A stretch of 64,000 bases of DNA from assembly GCA_000934455.1 (NCBI GenBank), contig KN889449.1:1-64000 (forward strand), read 5' to 3'. The stretch is from Apostichopus parvimensis (taxonomy: Eukaryota > Echinodermata > Holothuroidea > Aspidochirotida > Stichopodidae). The notes under the pieces were generated by a model that saw only the letters and a program-made list of their open reading frames with translations, was not told the DNA's origin and did no database searches. Position numbers and translations under genes: made by a program. Numbering within the stretch: position 1 is the first letter of the stretch; each line of letters opens with the position of its first letter. This document shows positions 24,201 through 35,819 of this stretch, piece after piece.

Positions 24201-27189
24201 TTTCACTGAAATATCCTTTTGAGAAATGTTGAGAATAAAGAAAATATAATGACAAAGGTCAAAAAATACTTACTTGTACAAGAATGACTTCTAGAACGTT
24301 TTGCTTCTTCAATTCCATTAAACTATAGCCGCCGAACTTTGCAGTATGTCCTGGGCTATCTGCCCTTGCATCACCACCCAATATGAGTGGACGGTCTTCA
24401 TCCTTCAGTTTTCTGACCAGACGGCACTGGGCAGATTCCCACATTCCGAGGATGGCTGGCTGGAGAAATGTTTTCTGCTGCCTGAAGAACGTCCTCTCTG
24501 ATATAGCCTGACATCTGAAGAACTTCAGGATTCTCAGTACATTTGTTGCACTTGCCCCTGAAAAAAGAATTGACGCTGACAAAAACAGATTGCCCGCTGG
24601 AATTCCTTTAACATATGGCTGACTGTTCCATGTCCTCTTCCAGCCACAGGTCTTGCATTTGTGCACAACACAGACAAGGCTCCCAAAAGTTGTCTGTATG
24701 ACTGCCATGGAGACCCCAGTGCACTGGAGGCAGACATAAAACAATGCAAGGAGGCGAGATTTAAAGACGATGAACTTGTCTTCTTCCCATGGTTTAAATG
24801 GTGTGTAATTTGGGAAACCCCTTTATGGGAAAATATTATTATTTAGAATGAAATTCTGGAAATTGTAGGGAAAGTTGCCTTTTTGTAGAAGAACATATGT
24901 AAACAAGTGGGAAATTTCACCAGCTCCTTGGGAAATGAACATTTTAAAGAGCCCTGATGTACACCACAACTACAGGTATGTGGTTGAGTTAGGGATTAAT
25001 AGACGCAAAACATTGCTACTGTTGAAGCACAACTTCATTGTAGTGACAAATTTTACTTCAGTCAGGGTAGTTTCTCATGTTCACCTCCTTCTTCTCTAGA
25101 TGCACTTCTGTGTTGGACACTCCTGGTTCATCAAATTGTGCCTTTTCTGGTGTACTGCCAATTAGGCAACTGGTGTGGTGACAAATCTACTATTTGTTTT
25201 CCATTACACATTCATTACTATGACAAACAGTGGTTTTGCCTATTTGTCAGTATGCCCAACAAAAAGAAAACAAATAATGTGTGAATATTGAAAAACTGGT
25301 TATGCATTTACGGCAAGTTATATCATTTTATCAAAACTACCTTTGAAAGTCATCATCTGTGGAAGGGGTGTCCTCTTCTTCGGGTACATATTCTTTACTG
25401 ATGTGACTCTTTTCTGAAGATTTTGATTCCTCATCAGATTCAACATTAGGCCAATGTAAGTTTCCTTGTGATTGTTGGGGCTGCAACAGGGATCACTGTG
25501 ACCCGATTGAGGAGACTTTAGAAACAAACCCCAATTACACACACTCAGAATTCGGCCTATGCAAAATATAGCAATGAATGAACATATCTTTTTTACTTTG
25601 AAAACAAAAACACAACTTGTTCTCTAAAGAACCAAAATTTATTCCAATCCTATAGCTGATTAATTTGTTGGAAAAATAAAGGATAACAATCAACAGCAAG
25701 GTACAGAGTTAACAACATCTCTATTACAGAGATGTTCATTCTAAAAATAGTCGATGATGCTTTTCCATATTTCTCGCGATTTAGTCCCTTATCCATTGTT
25801 TGGAAACATTTCATACGTTGTGCTCAATGAACGAAAACAATTACTTTCACCTGTGTAGAGATAGCGAAGTTTGTGATTCTATCAGTGTGCACTCAATATA
25901 TCCTAACGTTATGCCTTACTGACAACACATTTCGACCATGGTACGAAGTTGTGGTGTAATTCATTGAGAGTTGCCAAATAACATGTGCATTCAATAGCAC
26001 AGTGATTTCTTCGTTGCAAAGTTTTTCGCGGTCCCTTTGACCACGGGCTTCAGTTATTTTACCCTTTTTTGTGCCAAGTATTACATCGTCAAAAGGAGCA
26101 ATTCAAGCTTGAACTTCTTTATCGACATTGCGTGAAAAGTTATGTACAAACTGTAATGGGAAAGGGGTCGGATCTGGCCGGGGTTGGACCGACTTGCCTA
26201 TGGTGGTAGGTGGAGAGGAAACTTCATTTAACTTTAATAAAGTTCTATTGGGTAACTATTCATGGTAACTTACTATTCAGCTTCGTCAAAAAGCAAGGCC
26301 TTTCAAGGACGTTCTTGTACTAATAAGTAACATTTCTACACAATTTAAGGGGCTCAATAAGTCAAACAATGAGTCTTAATTATACTATAGGCTGAGCATG
26401 AAATACTGATACAGTATATAGCCTACCAACAATACAAACAACTTACTGCGGACAAGAAGAATTTATCATAAAGTACAACTATATCAAGCCCTCTTCATTT
26501 CTTAATTGAGTAATGCTAATCACTGATTCCAATGTGTTAGCCAAACATGATTGCACTTGCGAACTACACGAAACTGTACCAGTACAGTAACTTAGGCATA
26601 TGCTAGCCCTTGCCTATTGTTGTAGTGGTAGGTACTGTATAGCTAGCCTTGGCTACCTTTATATACAAAAGAACATTTGCAATAACAAGTAAGAACCAGG
26701 GCCTGCACAATTATAAAAACATGACAGGTAAAATATTACCTCTTTCCTTTGTCTTTTTTCCGAGGAAACTCTTCGTCTTTTGCGATTTAGTGGAGGCCTA
26801 ACGCTAGTACTAGTAGTAAATGACCTAGTACTACTAGTGCTCGGTCCCGCTTCCTCCAAAGGATCGCCACTTAAGCCACTGGAGGTTTCCTGTTCCCCTG
26901 ATCTGGTCTTACGGGTTTTCAATGTGGGGTACTTGCCAGGAAGAACTCGTTTCTGTCGACCCTTTAGGCCCATTTCTTCTTTTAGTAGGAAGGAGGGATC
27001 GTAGTCTGCTTCCGTGAAGTGTTCGCTACATACGGAGCTGTACTGGCTTGGGCCAGTGAAATCAGACCTGGTGTTCTGTACAAACTTGGTCCATAATCGC
27101 CGTGTTTTGTCGTCCTTCGGCCATCGATGAAGGCTAATTACAATGGTTATGACGTTACTGCATCCCCCAACAACACAATGGACCGGCAT
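21240..27189 (-). pseudogene. THAP-domain Kolobok-like transposase, eight exons, broken
   Basis: Exons 27189-26740, 25480-25341, 24820-24274, 23885-23681, 23232-22970, 22546-22375, 21945-21798 and 21415-21240 total about 700 codons. Exon 1 is a THAP zinc finger: MPVHCVVGGCSN, RLWTKFV, SSVCSEHF (C5, C10, C54, H57), then a basic tail. Exon 2 is acidic (EYVPEEEDTPSTDDD). Exon 3 has FIVFKSRLLALF, a C4-like KCKTCGWKRTWNSQP, ILFSGASATNVLRIL and GGDARADSPGHTAKFGGYS; exon 4 adds MELEGLKRAM, CIITDRH and HYYDVWHIAK. The acidic residues in GGDARADS, ITDRH and YDVWH are candidates for a DDE-type site. Exons 5-8 add GKPKGCEVVMGWKQTIINHI, EAFHSLILQFAPK, CGGYTLRRRPVKAS and YVDDLMAELNRL. Breaks: TAA near 23877 and TGA near 23727 in exon 4, TGA near 23064 and a lost base near 22982 in exon 5, and a shift in exon 7. 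The mate gene is the ballast-like gene at 17668. Confidence 0.75.
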
Positions 27190-27317
27190 TTTCGTAAGAT
27201 ATTGTAAAAAACTTTAAAGTTGTAGGGATGTAGCGTATTCCGTGGGTTCTCACTGAGTGTAATTGTGTGTGTATGTCACGGCATGATCGTCGCGCATCCT
27301 GTCTGTGGTTAGCACTT

Positions 27318-27523
27318 GTGTTCCTAACATGACGTCATCGTTGTGTTGTTACGAAATCAGGTTTTCAGAGGTCTGTTTCCATGTGCGAAATTGAAAACTT
27401 TAATTACTCATTAGTGCTTGGGGTTTTAAGGGTGATGAGAAAAATTTTCAACATAGATTTTATCATAGTTTCTAAGGGAATTACTCTCGATTGGTTCGAT
27501 TTTTCGTGTCATGGCCTCTTTAA
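27318..27523 (-). repeat. Right terminal inverted repeat of the Kolobok-like element
   Basis: Read inward on the minus strand it begins TTAAAGAGGCCATGACAC and reaches ATGACGTCATGTTAGGAACAC at 27338-27318. It holds the CRE-type TGACGTCA at 27330-27337 upstream of the transposase start at 27189. Confidence 0.6.
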
Positions 27524-28188
27524 GTAAAACCTGTACCATCTTTATAGCGACTTCCCCTTGGTGGTTTTGGTCCAAATATCGCTTTGGTCAATCCTCTATC
27601 AATCGCAATCAAAGAGTGGCTTCAAGATGCATGTATTAATATCCATGCATTGAACGGCGTGGTTTTTTTTATTTTTGGATGGTCGGAGTGGTGTGGGGGA
27701 GGGGGGTCGTCAAGACATTTGGCACCTACGACCAGCTTCCCACGGAAGCGTGGAAGAGACATTTAATGAACGCATATTTCTAAAATCATGGAGTAATGAG
27801 ACGACTGCATTCACTAAAGTGACACTGAAAATGATAAAAATGATCAGTTGTTCACAAGTAACAACGTAACAAAAATGTTAATATTCTCATATATATTGAA
27901 TAGATCCGCGAAGTAAAAAAACACCGATGCCAACAAAATACGTACAACTATCTGTAGAAATAGTTAGTTTCGGTGTACATTGGATCTTTGCCAGCGTGAG
28001 TGTGTCAACTTTCAGGAACTCATGGAACACCTTAGACAGCATATTGATAGTGGTCTGAAAAGTCAATTGCCCATTTAAAGATTGTGGTAGACAATTTCAC
28101 CTAAAGTCTTCATTTTGTTCACATGTATGACGGTATCATACACAAATACAATATTCAAATTGTAGATGAACAATATCTTATCAAATAG
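27524..28188. other. Flank between the Kolobok-like element and the next gene
   Basis: No gene recognised. A G-rich patch lies at 27695-27706. The coding exon of the next gene begins after an AG at 28187-28188. Confidence 0.3.
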
Positions 28189-28807
28189 GCAAATGAAAGT
28201 CAGTGTCTTGAAGAAGAAACTTGTTCACTATCTAGTGTCATCAATGGAAGCATGTCTGGACCAGATATAGTTAGTAGTGATGATGAGGATATCATTACTA
28301 AAACTCCTGTTGCAGAATTTACAAAATCAGTAGCCCTTTTCCTGCTAAACTCCAGTCAATGAATCTTATACCAGAGTCGACAATTCAAGAAATTCTGGAA
28401 GAGTGTTATTGAATGAAATGACTAGAAATTGTGCTAGAGATCATTTCTGATGAAATGTCCATGTTGTGGTGCTCTCTTGCTCCTAGTCCTTTAACACCAA
28501 ATATACAATCTCCAGATCTTGGTGTTTTGCGTTCCTCGTATACTCGGAAGTATGTAATGTAATTAGTCCTGTGGCAATACCACTAGTAGAAAGTGACTCT
28601 GGTAAAACACATTTTGTCATTATGTATCAATACTTCAACATGCTTAACATGTTTTTGTTCAAAAAGCTGGGTAAATATAAATATCAAGCACACCTAGCAT
28701 TTTAGAGGAGAAGATGGTTTATACTCTGATATATGGAAATTTTTTCCACCAGAATGACTTCCAAAAATTACCAACAGCTTTACAGATAATCCTTTTTCAG
28801 GATAGTG

Positions 28808-29855
28808 TAACGCCGCCAACGTCTAGTAGTGTAAAACCTGTCTCGAAACCAACTGGAGGAGGGTAGGGGAAATAGATGGGGGACGGGTACAGATTAACTC
28901 TAAACCAGGAGGCAGACACCAGAGTTGTAGGGTTAATAAAAGTATAATTTCTCATCTCGTTCTACATCTACAGCGTATAGTATACAATATTTACATTTGC
29001 CCAGTATAACGTACTGGGGTCGGGCACAACCCAAGGATAAGCAGGGCCAAGATAGACTGGGGCTGCGCAAGGGTCGGGCAGTCTAGACGTCGGCAATCCA
29101 CTGGTGTCTGGCAGCACAGGCTTCGTGGCGATCCACCGTTGTCGGGCAGCCTAGGCGTCGGGCATTCCACTTGACTCTGGCAGCGCAGGGGTCGGGCAAT
29201 CCGCTGGACTCGAGCAGCGCAGGGGTCGGGCAAACCGCTGGACTCGGGCAGCGCAAAGGGGTCGGGCAATCCGATGGACTCGGGCAGCGCAGAGATGCGG
29301 GCACTCTAAAATGATTAAACACATTTGTTTGGACTTAGGCAAATATCATAAGCTTTACAGGCATATATCATAAGCTTTAACACGAGCCGCTAAAAGGAAA
29401 GTTCCTCGTCTTGCACCCGACCGACCCTTTCATTAACGAAAGAACCCTTCATTGAATACCCCGGAAATAACCCCCGTATACACACGTCCGTACATAAACT
29501 GTAAAAAGGCTGATGACCAATCAGGGACTACCTGTATATAACTACAGTGAGCTGCGACCAATGGGATCGACTCACACACCCACCGCCGTGCCTGCCTATA
29601 CCAGTTACGGGAATACATCGATATAGCAAAATTTCGTAATCAGTTCTTGTTCCGGATAAACATCTCTCGTTGCCTCCGCGGAGCTCAACAGATGTAACCA
29701 CTGAGGGAACGAAACGTATCTCACTAAGGAAAAGTCGTAGCTTTCCGCTACAATAGTTTTTAAGTTGTAAACCCTCTTGGATCATCCAGAACAAAACATA
29801 AAGTAATGGCAGTGTAATATACAATTGGTAACTTGGATCCAAGATGTAGCTCAAT
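28808..29855. other. One-kilobase insertion in copy 1, origin unresolved
   Basis: Coding similarity of the surrounding gene stops after ILFQDS near 28806 and resumes near 29860. The inserted DNA is more GC-rich than its flanks and starts TGTAACGCCGCCAACG. Near its right edge is TTGGTAACTTGGATCCAAG, which resembles a tRNA-type primer binding site, so an LTR remnant is possible. No target duplication or second LTR was seen. About 30 residues expected between the two coding blocks were not found. Confidence 0.35.
29055..29300 (+). repeat. GC-rich minisatellite, units of about 34-37 bp
   Basis: Around seven units built on GGACTCGGGCAGCGCAGGGG followed by TCGGGCAATCCGCT. The right-hand units are most alike and those on the left are diverged. 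Open frames over it on the minus strand only translate the repeat. Confidence 0.8.
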
Positions 29856-30943
29856 AATTCAGCCAATTCAACTAGTCCTCTGTAAGGAAACGTTCATTAA
29901 GCAAGCTGCACAGTAAATGGTATTTTGAAAACTTCTTACAGACCTGAAGTGCTTAGAAGAAACAGGCATAACGTTAGATACAGGAGAGTTACTTAAAGGT
30001 ACTGTTCTTTCAATTACTGTTGATACTGAATCACATTAGATTCGAGGCTTCTGTGAAAGTTTTATTGCAGATATTTTTGTCGTTACTGTAGTTTTTAAAA
30101 AACTTAAATATGTGAAGGTAAACATTACATAGAAGGACCTTATCGCACTAAAGGAACACACATGAGAACCATCCAGTTACTAGAAGAAAGTGAACATGAT
30201 CACATAGAGGGTGTTAAGTTCAACTCTGTACAAAATTTTCTTCACATTCTTTCCACTTCTTGCTTTTGAAAATGTAAAGGATGCAGATGATGCTGTATGG
30301 CAGCTTTGCATTAAGTTAAAAGATATAGTGGACATTGTTGTCAGCCCCTGTCTTCATGCATCGCAGATTGCTTATCTCAAAGTTCTTGTTGAAAAATATC
30401 TGCAAGAACGAACAGATCTGTTTCCAAATTGTTCTTTACGCCCTAAACATAATTCGTAAGTCACTACCATTGGCTCATTACCATGTTTGGCCCATCGAAA
30501 AGATTATGGACGCTGCGTTTTGAAAGTAATCATTCTTTCTTCAAACGATGTGCAAGGTATAGTGAACATTTTATAAATATCACCTCCACTTTGGCACCGA
30601 AGCATCAACTATTACAAATATTTCGTTGTAATGGCCAGTTGTTTCCAGGGCAAATACAAGTTTTGAAAGGAACGCCATTTCATGTACATTTGTATTCATT
30701 GCAGATTAGACAGGCAATATTCGCAAGCCAGATGACGGAAACAGGAGGTTGTTCAGTCTCTGATGAAGTTTCGATGTTTGGTACAAAGTACAAAAAAGAA
30801 TGTCTTTTATAAGTAGGTGATACTGGGACTATTAAATTTTCCTGATTGTTGTTAGTTTTTCATGCTGAAGGATGTGTCTATTTTGTTGTAAGGCAGCACT
30901 CCCACCATTATCTCTCAGATTATGGAATCCATGAAATTTATAC

Positions 30944-31105
30944 TGTAGTGTTTAATCATATACTTGCATGCACCCATGTAAATATAACCTCTCACCTCCT
31001 AAAGGACTGTGGATTCTGGCTTAAATACAACAGCATTATCTCGTAGTCATTCGGTGTTCTGAATCATTCATTACCCTTAGCAATCCACGCCCTCACGATT
31101 TTATA
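30944..31105 (+). repeat. Left LTR of the Mag-like element
   Basis: Starts TGTAGTGTTTAATC and ends CACGATTTTATA. Matches the right LTR at 159 of 162 positions. Confidence 0.85.
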
Positions 31106-33438
31106 TTGGCGACGAGGTCAAAATTGGACGTTCATTTCAACATTGCGTGCAACCGTTTTTCGTGATCGGAGCGATTTCTCGTCGAAATTGCAACATTTTC
31201 ATGTGCATTACTGGTAATGTTCCCCTATACATTGAACATGGCTTCGTTCAGTATACCTAGTCCGCAGCCATTAAACATGAACGATATTAATTTATCGCAG
31301 AACTGGACAAGTTCTATCAGAACTTCCAAAATTTCGCGTTAGCGACTGGAATTTCAGACAAAGGTGATGACATTTGTCTTGCAACTTTATTGTCTGTTAT
31401 TAGCCAAGATGCTGTGAATACGTATAACACATTCACATACGGTTCGGCGGGTGACAATAAGAAATTCGATAAAGTAATCGAAAAATTCGAGCAGCACTGT
31501 AAGGGTAAGAAAAATACTACATATGAACGGTACGTATTTAATTCACGCATTCAACAAGAAGGGGAAAGTATTGATGCATTTGTGATCGCGTTAAAGTCTT
31601 TATCGGACACATGTGAGTTTGGAACATTAAAGGAGTCTCTTATTCTTGATCGAGTTATTGTGGGCTTGACCGATACAAGCATCAAGCAGCAACTGTTGAG
31701 AACAGAAAACCTAACACCACAAGCAAGTAGCATCTCACGCAGAAGATACACTCAAAATAAGGACAAGCATAACTCTCATAAAACTAGCAATGAAAGGCTT
31801 GGGAGTGGGCAAGAAAATTAGCTGTGGTGGTGTGTACCCACACGTTGATAAAGACTGCCCGGCAAAGGGGCAAACATGTCATTCATCTAAAAAACTTAAC
31901 CACTTTGCAAAACATTGTCGTAGCAGTAAAAATAAACGCACCCCAAATAACTACACCCCCCAGGCAAGCGAATGCGGTCCCTAATGTGGATAACCCACAG
32001 GAGGACAAGGACCATGAGTACACATTCAAAGTTGGTACAGGCACTGATAAACGCCCTACCGTTAACTTGAATGTTGGTGGTAATCAAATTTGCGTGCTTA
32101 TTGATACAGGCGCAACAGTGAATGTCATGAGTGACATGGTGTACGAAAGCCTACACCACAATAGTAACCTGCAGCATGTGTCCACCCAAATTTTGGCATA
32201 CGGCGCAAAACACCCACTGCCAGTATTGGGTAAATTTTGTACCAAAATACAATATAAGGATACAGTAATTTCAGATGAATTCTTCGTGGCAAAATCAGTG
32301 CGCGAAACGTTGCTGAGCTTTCGGAGTGCCATTTCGCTTAACCTAATCAATGTTTGTTACAACATTGACACCCCGCTAATGCTAACTGTGGATGAATTTA
32401 TCAAGCAATATAGAGATCGTTTTCAAGGTATCGGCAAATTAGCTGATGCGACTTGCAAATTACATGTCAATCAGGACATCCAACCTGTAACACAACCGCA
32501 TAGGCGCATTCCATTTCATGTACGAAAGAAAGTGGAAAATGAAATTAAACGCCTAGAGGCACTGGATATCATTGAGAGGGTAACCAATCAACCTAATCCA
32601 TGGGTAGTCCACTTTTTGGGTAAAGTTTTGGGTTTTTCAAACCCCCAGATGGCCGGAAACGGCACTTCCCGAGTGTTTTATGCTGCGAATACCTAGCCCT
32701 AAAATATGGGTCTCAAGCCTGCAATTTCTCAGATTGCACGTAAAAATCGGTAAAAACATTGTAATTTGTATATTCGATGGTGTTTTAAGAGAGTAGCTAT
32801 TACTCGTAGTGTACTCGCAAAGACGACGTTGAGTGTAGTAAATTACTACTTGCAATTAAATGCAATATTAAATAAATGTCATAAGAAAAATCAGAAAGCA
32901 TTTCTTAATGTCAACAAATGGGTAATTCCAAAACCATGTGCAGTTGCCAACAAATTTCTATGAACCAAGCACTGTCACGAATGCATGTACCCTATACAGT
33001 ACAGGTGAAATGCTAATATTGTGCTTTTGTTCGTTTAATCATTGATTGCGTTTAAACATAGAGCCATGTTCCACGCCTTGCGTGTACTCGTAGTGTAAAC
33101 GCAAATTTTGATAAGTGTAGCGTTTAGCTTATTACACTCTTATTTAAAACTCTAATATTCGATGAGGCATGATACAGACAATCAATTATCATATCGTTTG
33201 AATGCTATGGCTGCAATGCTCTGCACCTACCCCCCTCCCATGTTCGCCCTCCTCCCCACCACTCCCACCCCACCCCTTTTGTGATTCCTTACCCAGACCA
33301 CCACCATACCACTATCCCATTGTTTTTTTCCTCGTTTCGACTGCAATTCTTTCAGAACAAAGATTAGATTTCCTCAATGTAGAAGGTACCAAAGAGTCCA
33401 AAATACCAAATAGTCATCATCTAGCCATCAATTAGACT

Positions 33439-35819
33439 TTAACGTTTCCCGAAGTAGCACTCTCGTCGATCAACGTCGTTGAGGAATTTTCTCGCAATGA
33501 TTCTTTCGTCCAGTTGTTGCGCGATCTTTTTGTGTACATGCAGGATTGTAAGGTCATTAAGTCGCTGTTGGGTCATCGTTGATCGCATGTATGTTTTGAG
33601 ACGTCGAAGGGAGGAGAACGACCGTTCTGCTGTACATGATGTCAGGGGAACGGTCAAGTACAACATTAACAGTTTTGCTAATTCACTGAATAGCTGCATT
33701 CCGCCTGGGATGCCCGTGAAAAAGCTGCGAATAGTTGTCATGGAAGAAACTCTCTTGATGTTCTCACCAGTGGCGGCGTTGTACGCCTCTTTAGCAGCTC
33801 CGAATAATTTGATTTCGGACGCGAGCCTTGAAGTGTCCAGATCCTTCTTCAATGCATCCTGGACTGCTTGAAGAATATCCTCTCTCACCAATTCACCATT
33901 TGCTGCCGTCATCATTAGCTCCTCGGTCTTCATGAGCTTAGACAGGGTTTCGGCGTTGAAGCGCTCATCAAGGGCCATCATACAGCAGTCCAGAACCTGA
34001 TATACTTGGTAACGGTAGTACTCTTGTGCCGTATTCCAACGAGCAGGTTCATTGTCACCATCTTTTCGCCTTGGTGGACGCCTCCGCCTTGGCATGCTTG
34101 GTGGTGAACAGTTGAACTTCTCCGATTCTGTGACACATCTCTCTAACAGATTGTCGAAAGCTTCTTCGCTACGTAGATTCTGAAGGTACCGCTTGTAGAT
34201 GGATACTGCTGTTATAGCAGTCTGGAAGTCGATGGCACTTGATTGCAATGTGGACGAAACCTGTTCCCCTGCACAGAAGACTACCTTGGCAACACTGAAA
34301 CCAAAATACGTCTCGAAATTTAGGAGCTTGGCCAGGAGTCCTTCCGCTTTTGCCCGGACTTCCCCCCGCTCGTTCTCGGCTACGTCATCAAGAGTCCTGA
34401 GGAGAACTTCATAATTCTCCAAAACGGCTGTGTATGTCCGTGTACGGACGGTAAACCGAGTTGGACATAAAGGGCGAAGCTGCTTGGCACCATCAGATGG
34501 CGAAAGTACCGACTTGAGGGTCTTGAACGACACCAGCCGTTTGGGCGCCAAATTTATAAAGTTGTGTAGACCCTTTACCAATTCCTGTGCATCATGCACA
34601 TGCTGAACATTCTTCCATACGTCTTGGAGAACCAGATTAAGGCGATGCGCATAGCAGTGGATAAAGACGGCAGCGTTATCTGTCACATCGTTGAATCGCT
34701 TGGCGACACCTGAAATGGATCCCGACATGTTCGATGCTCCGTCGTAAGCCTGCCCCCTCAGCTTCTTCACATCGAGCGACATCCTTGTCATGACGTCAGA
34801 TAGAATGTTAAAAATACTTTCACTGGTGGTATCCACTAAACTGTGAAAGCCAAGGAAGTCCTCATTGACATTAAAGTCGCCGTCAATGTGCCTTACACAG
34901 AAAGACATCTGCTCAATGCCACTTATGTCCCGAGTCTCATCAGCAATAATGGCAAAGAATCTGGACTGACGGATTTCTGCCAGCAGCTGAACTGTGACTT
35001 CTCTCGCCATCAGCGAAACCAGTTCGTTTATTATGTCGTGGGACATGTAGCACTTATTCTGCAGCCATTTGGTCAGATCGGGGCAGTCAGATGTCCGCAG
35101 TAGGAGCAGTTGATATATGTTTCCTTCCTCATCGCGATGTCCCCGAAGCGAAATCCCTTGTCGGCAGAGGAGATTCAAGGATGTAATAACTTTCAGAAGA
35201 TTCTGATAGTGCTGATCGACCTCCACTGCGTGATGATGATCCATCAAGGCCGCAACAGACTTTTGCTTTAATGCCTCCAGCGCCTGCTGGCTGTACCTGT
35301 GGACATGACTATCCTCGTGTTTTTTAAACCTTTCTAGAGCCTTCTTCCAATTGTCCATTCCTACTTTGATGAAGGCATCCTCTCCTTTTGGGGCATAGGT
35401 TAGCAAGCCATGGATCGTGGCTTTTTGACACGTGTAACAGAAAGCCCTGCCTCGCGTTTTACAGTATATCAGCCATGGGTAGCTTTCCAACCATTTCCTG
35501 GAAAAACTCCTTTTCTGTTGCTGTGTGGCTTTTGACGAACTTTTAAAGTCTTCCTCAGAAAACTGGTGGAATGGGGCGTCATCGTCTAAACGGCAACAGT
35601 GTCCGTGGCAAGAAGACTCGAAATCGCTTCAGAGCATGATGGCCCAGTTTCTTTCTGTGTATCGTCGCTCATACGGGGTTCCTTTGGCATTGGGCCCGCA
35701 TGCTGAGCTGAAAGGAAGACAAGAACGCACCACTGCATAATATTTCCTTGTCGTTGATATTCTCGCAACCCCAATGTACGTAAGTTGCTCTTTTGCATAT
35801 GATGCTTGCAGAATTTCAC
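33439..35819 (-). CDS. hAT transposase (ZMYM/TTF-zinc-finger type)
   Basis: A 683-codon frame runs from 35490 to 33439, and upstream frames to about 35819 add an N-terminal extension with FHQFSEEDFKSS that needs one base shift near 35625 to reach the start MSDDTQKETG. The zinc-finger-like YCKTRGRAFCYTCQKA (residues about 9-24) suits a TTF-type DNA-binding domain. The RNase-H-like core shows FFAIIADETRDIS (D184), LRGQAYDGASNMSG (D250) and FIHCYAHRLNLVLQD (CxxH at 279-282). The end has SCTAERSFSSLRRLKTYMRS, the hAT dimerisation motif with its glutamate. The main frame is intact over its whole length, so this copy may be recent. It lies inside the pol region of the Mag-like retrotransposon on the opposite strand. 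I could not find its terminal inverted repeats or target duplication. Host-domesticated status is unlikely given the location. Confidence 0.85.

Larger units (their letters stand above)
17331..27523. mobile_element. Kolobok-like DNA transposon with two convergent genes
   Basis: The right end reads GTGTCATGGCCTCT then TTAA at 27520-27523. The left end reads TTCAATTCG CCATGACAC at 17331-17348, a slightly altered inverse of it. Inside, 21 identical bases are inverted at 17516-17536 and 27318-27338, each 185 bases from its end. A TTAA target and a THAP-domain transposase are hallmarks of the Kolobok superfamily. Between the ends are a P2X7-ballast-like gene (plus, 17668-19577) and an eight-exon THAP transposase gene (minus, 27189-21240), running towards each other with about 1.7 kb between them. 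Both genes carry breaks, so this copy looks inactive. Assigning the left border rests on the symmetry, as its TTAA is degraded to TTCA. Confidence 0.65.

Noticed and set aside
28991-29342. Three overlapping proline- and serine-rich frames on the minus strand
   Set aside because: They are translations of the 34-37 bp minisatellite.
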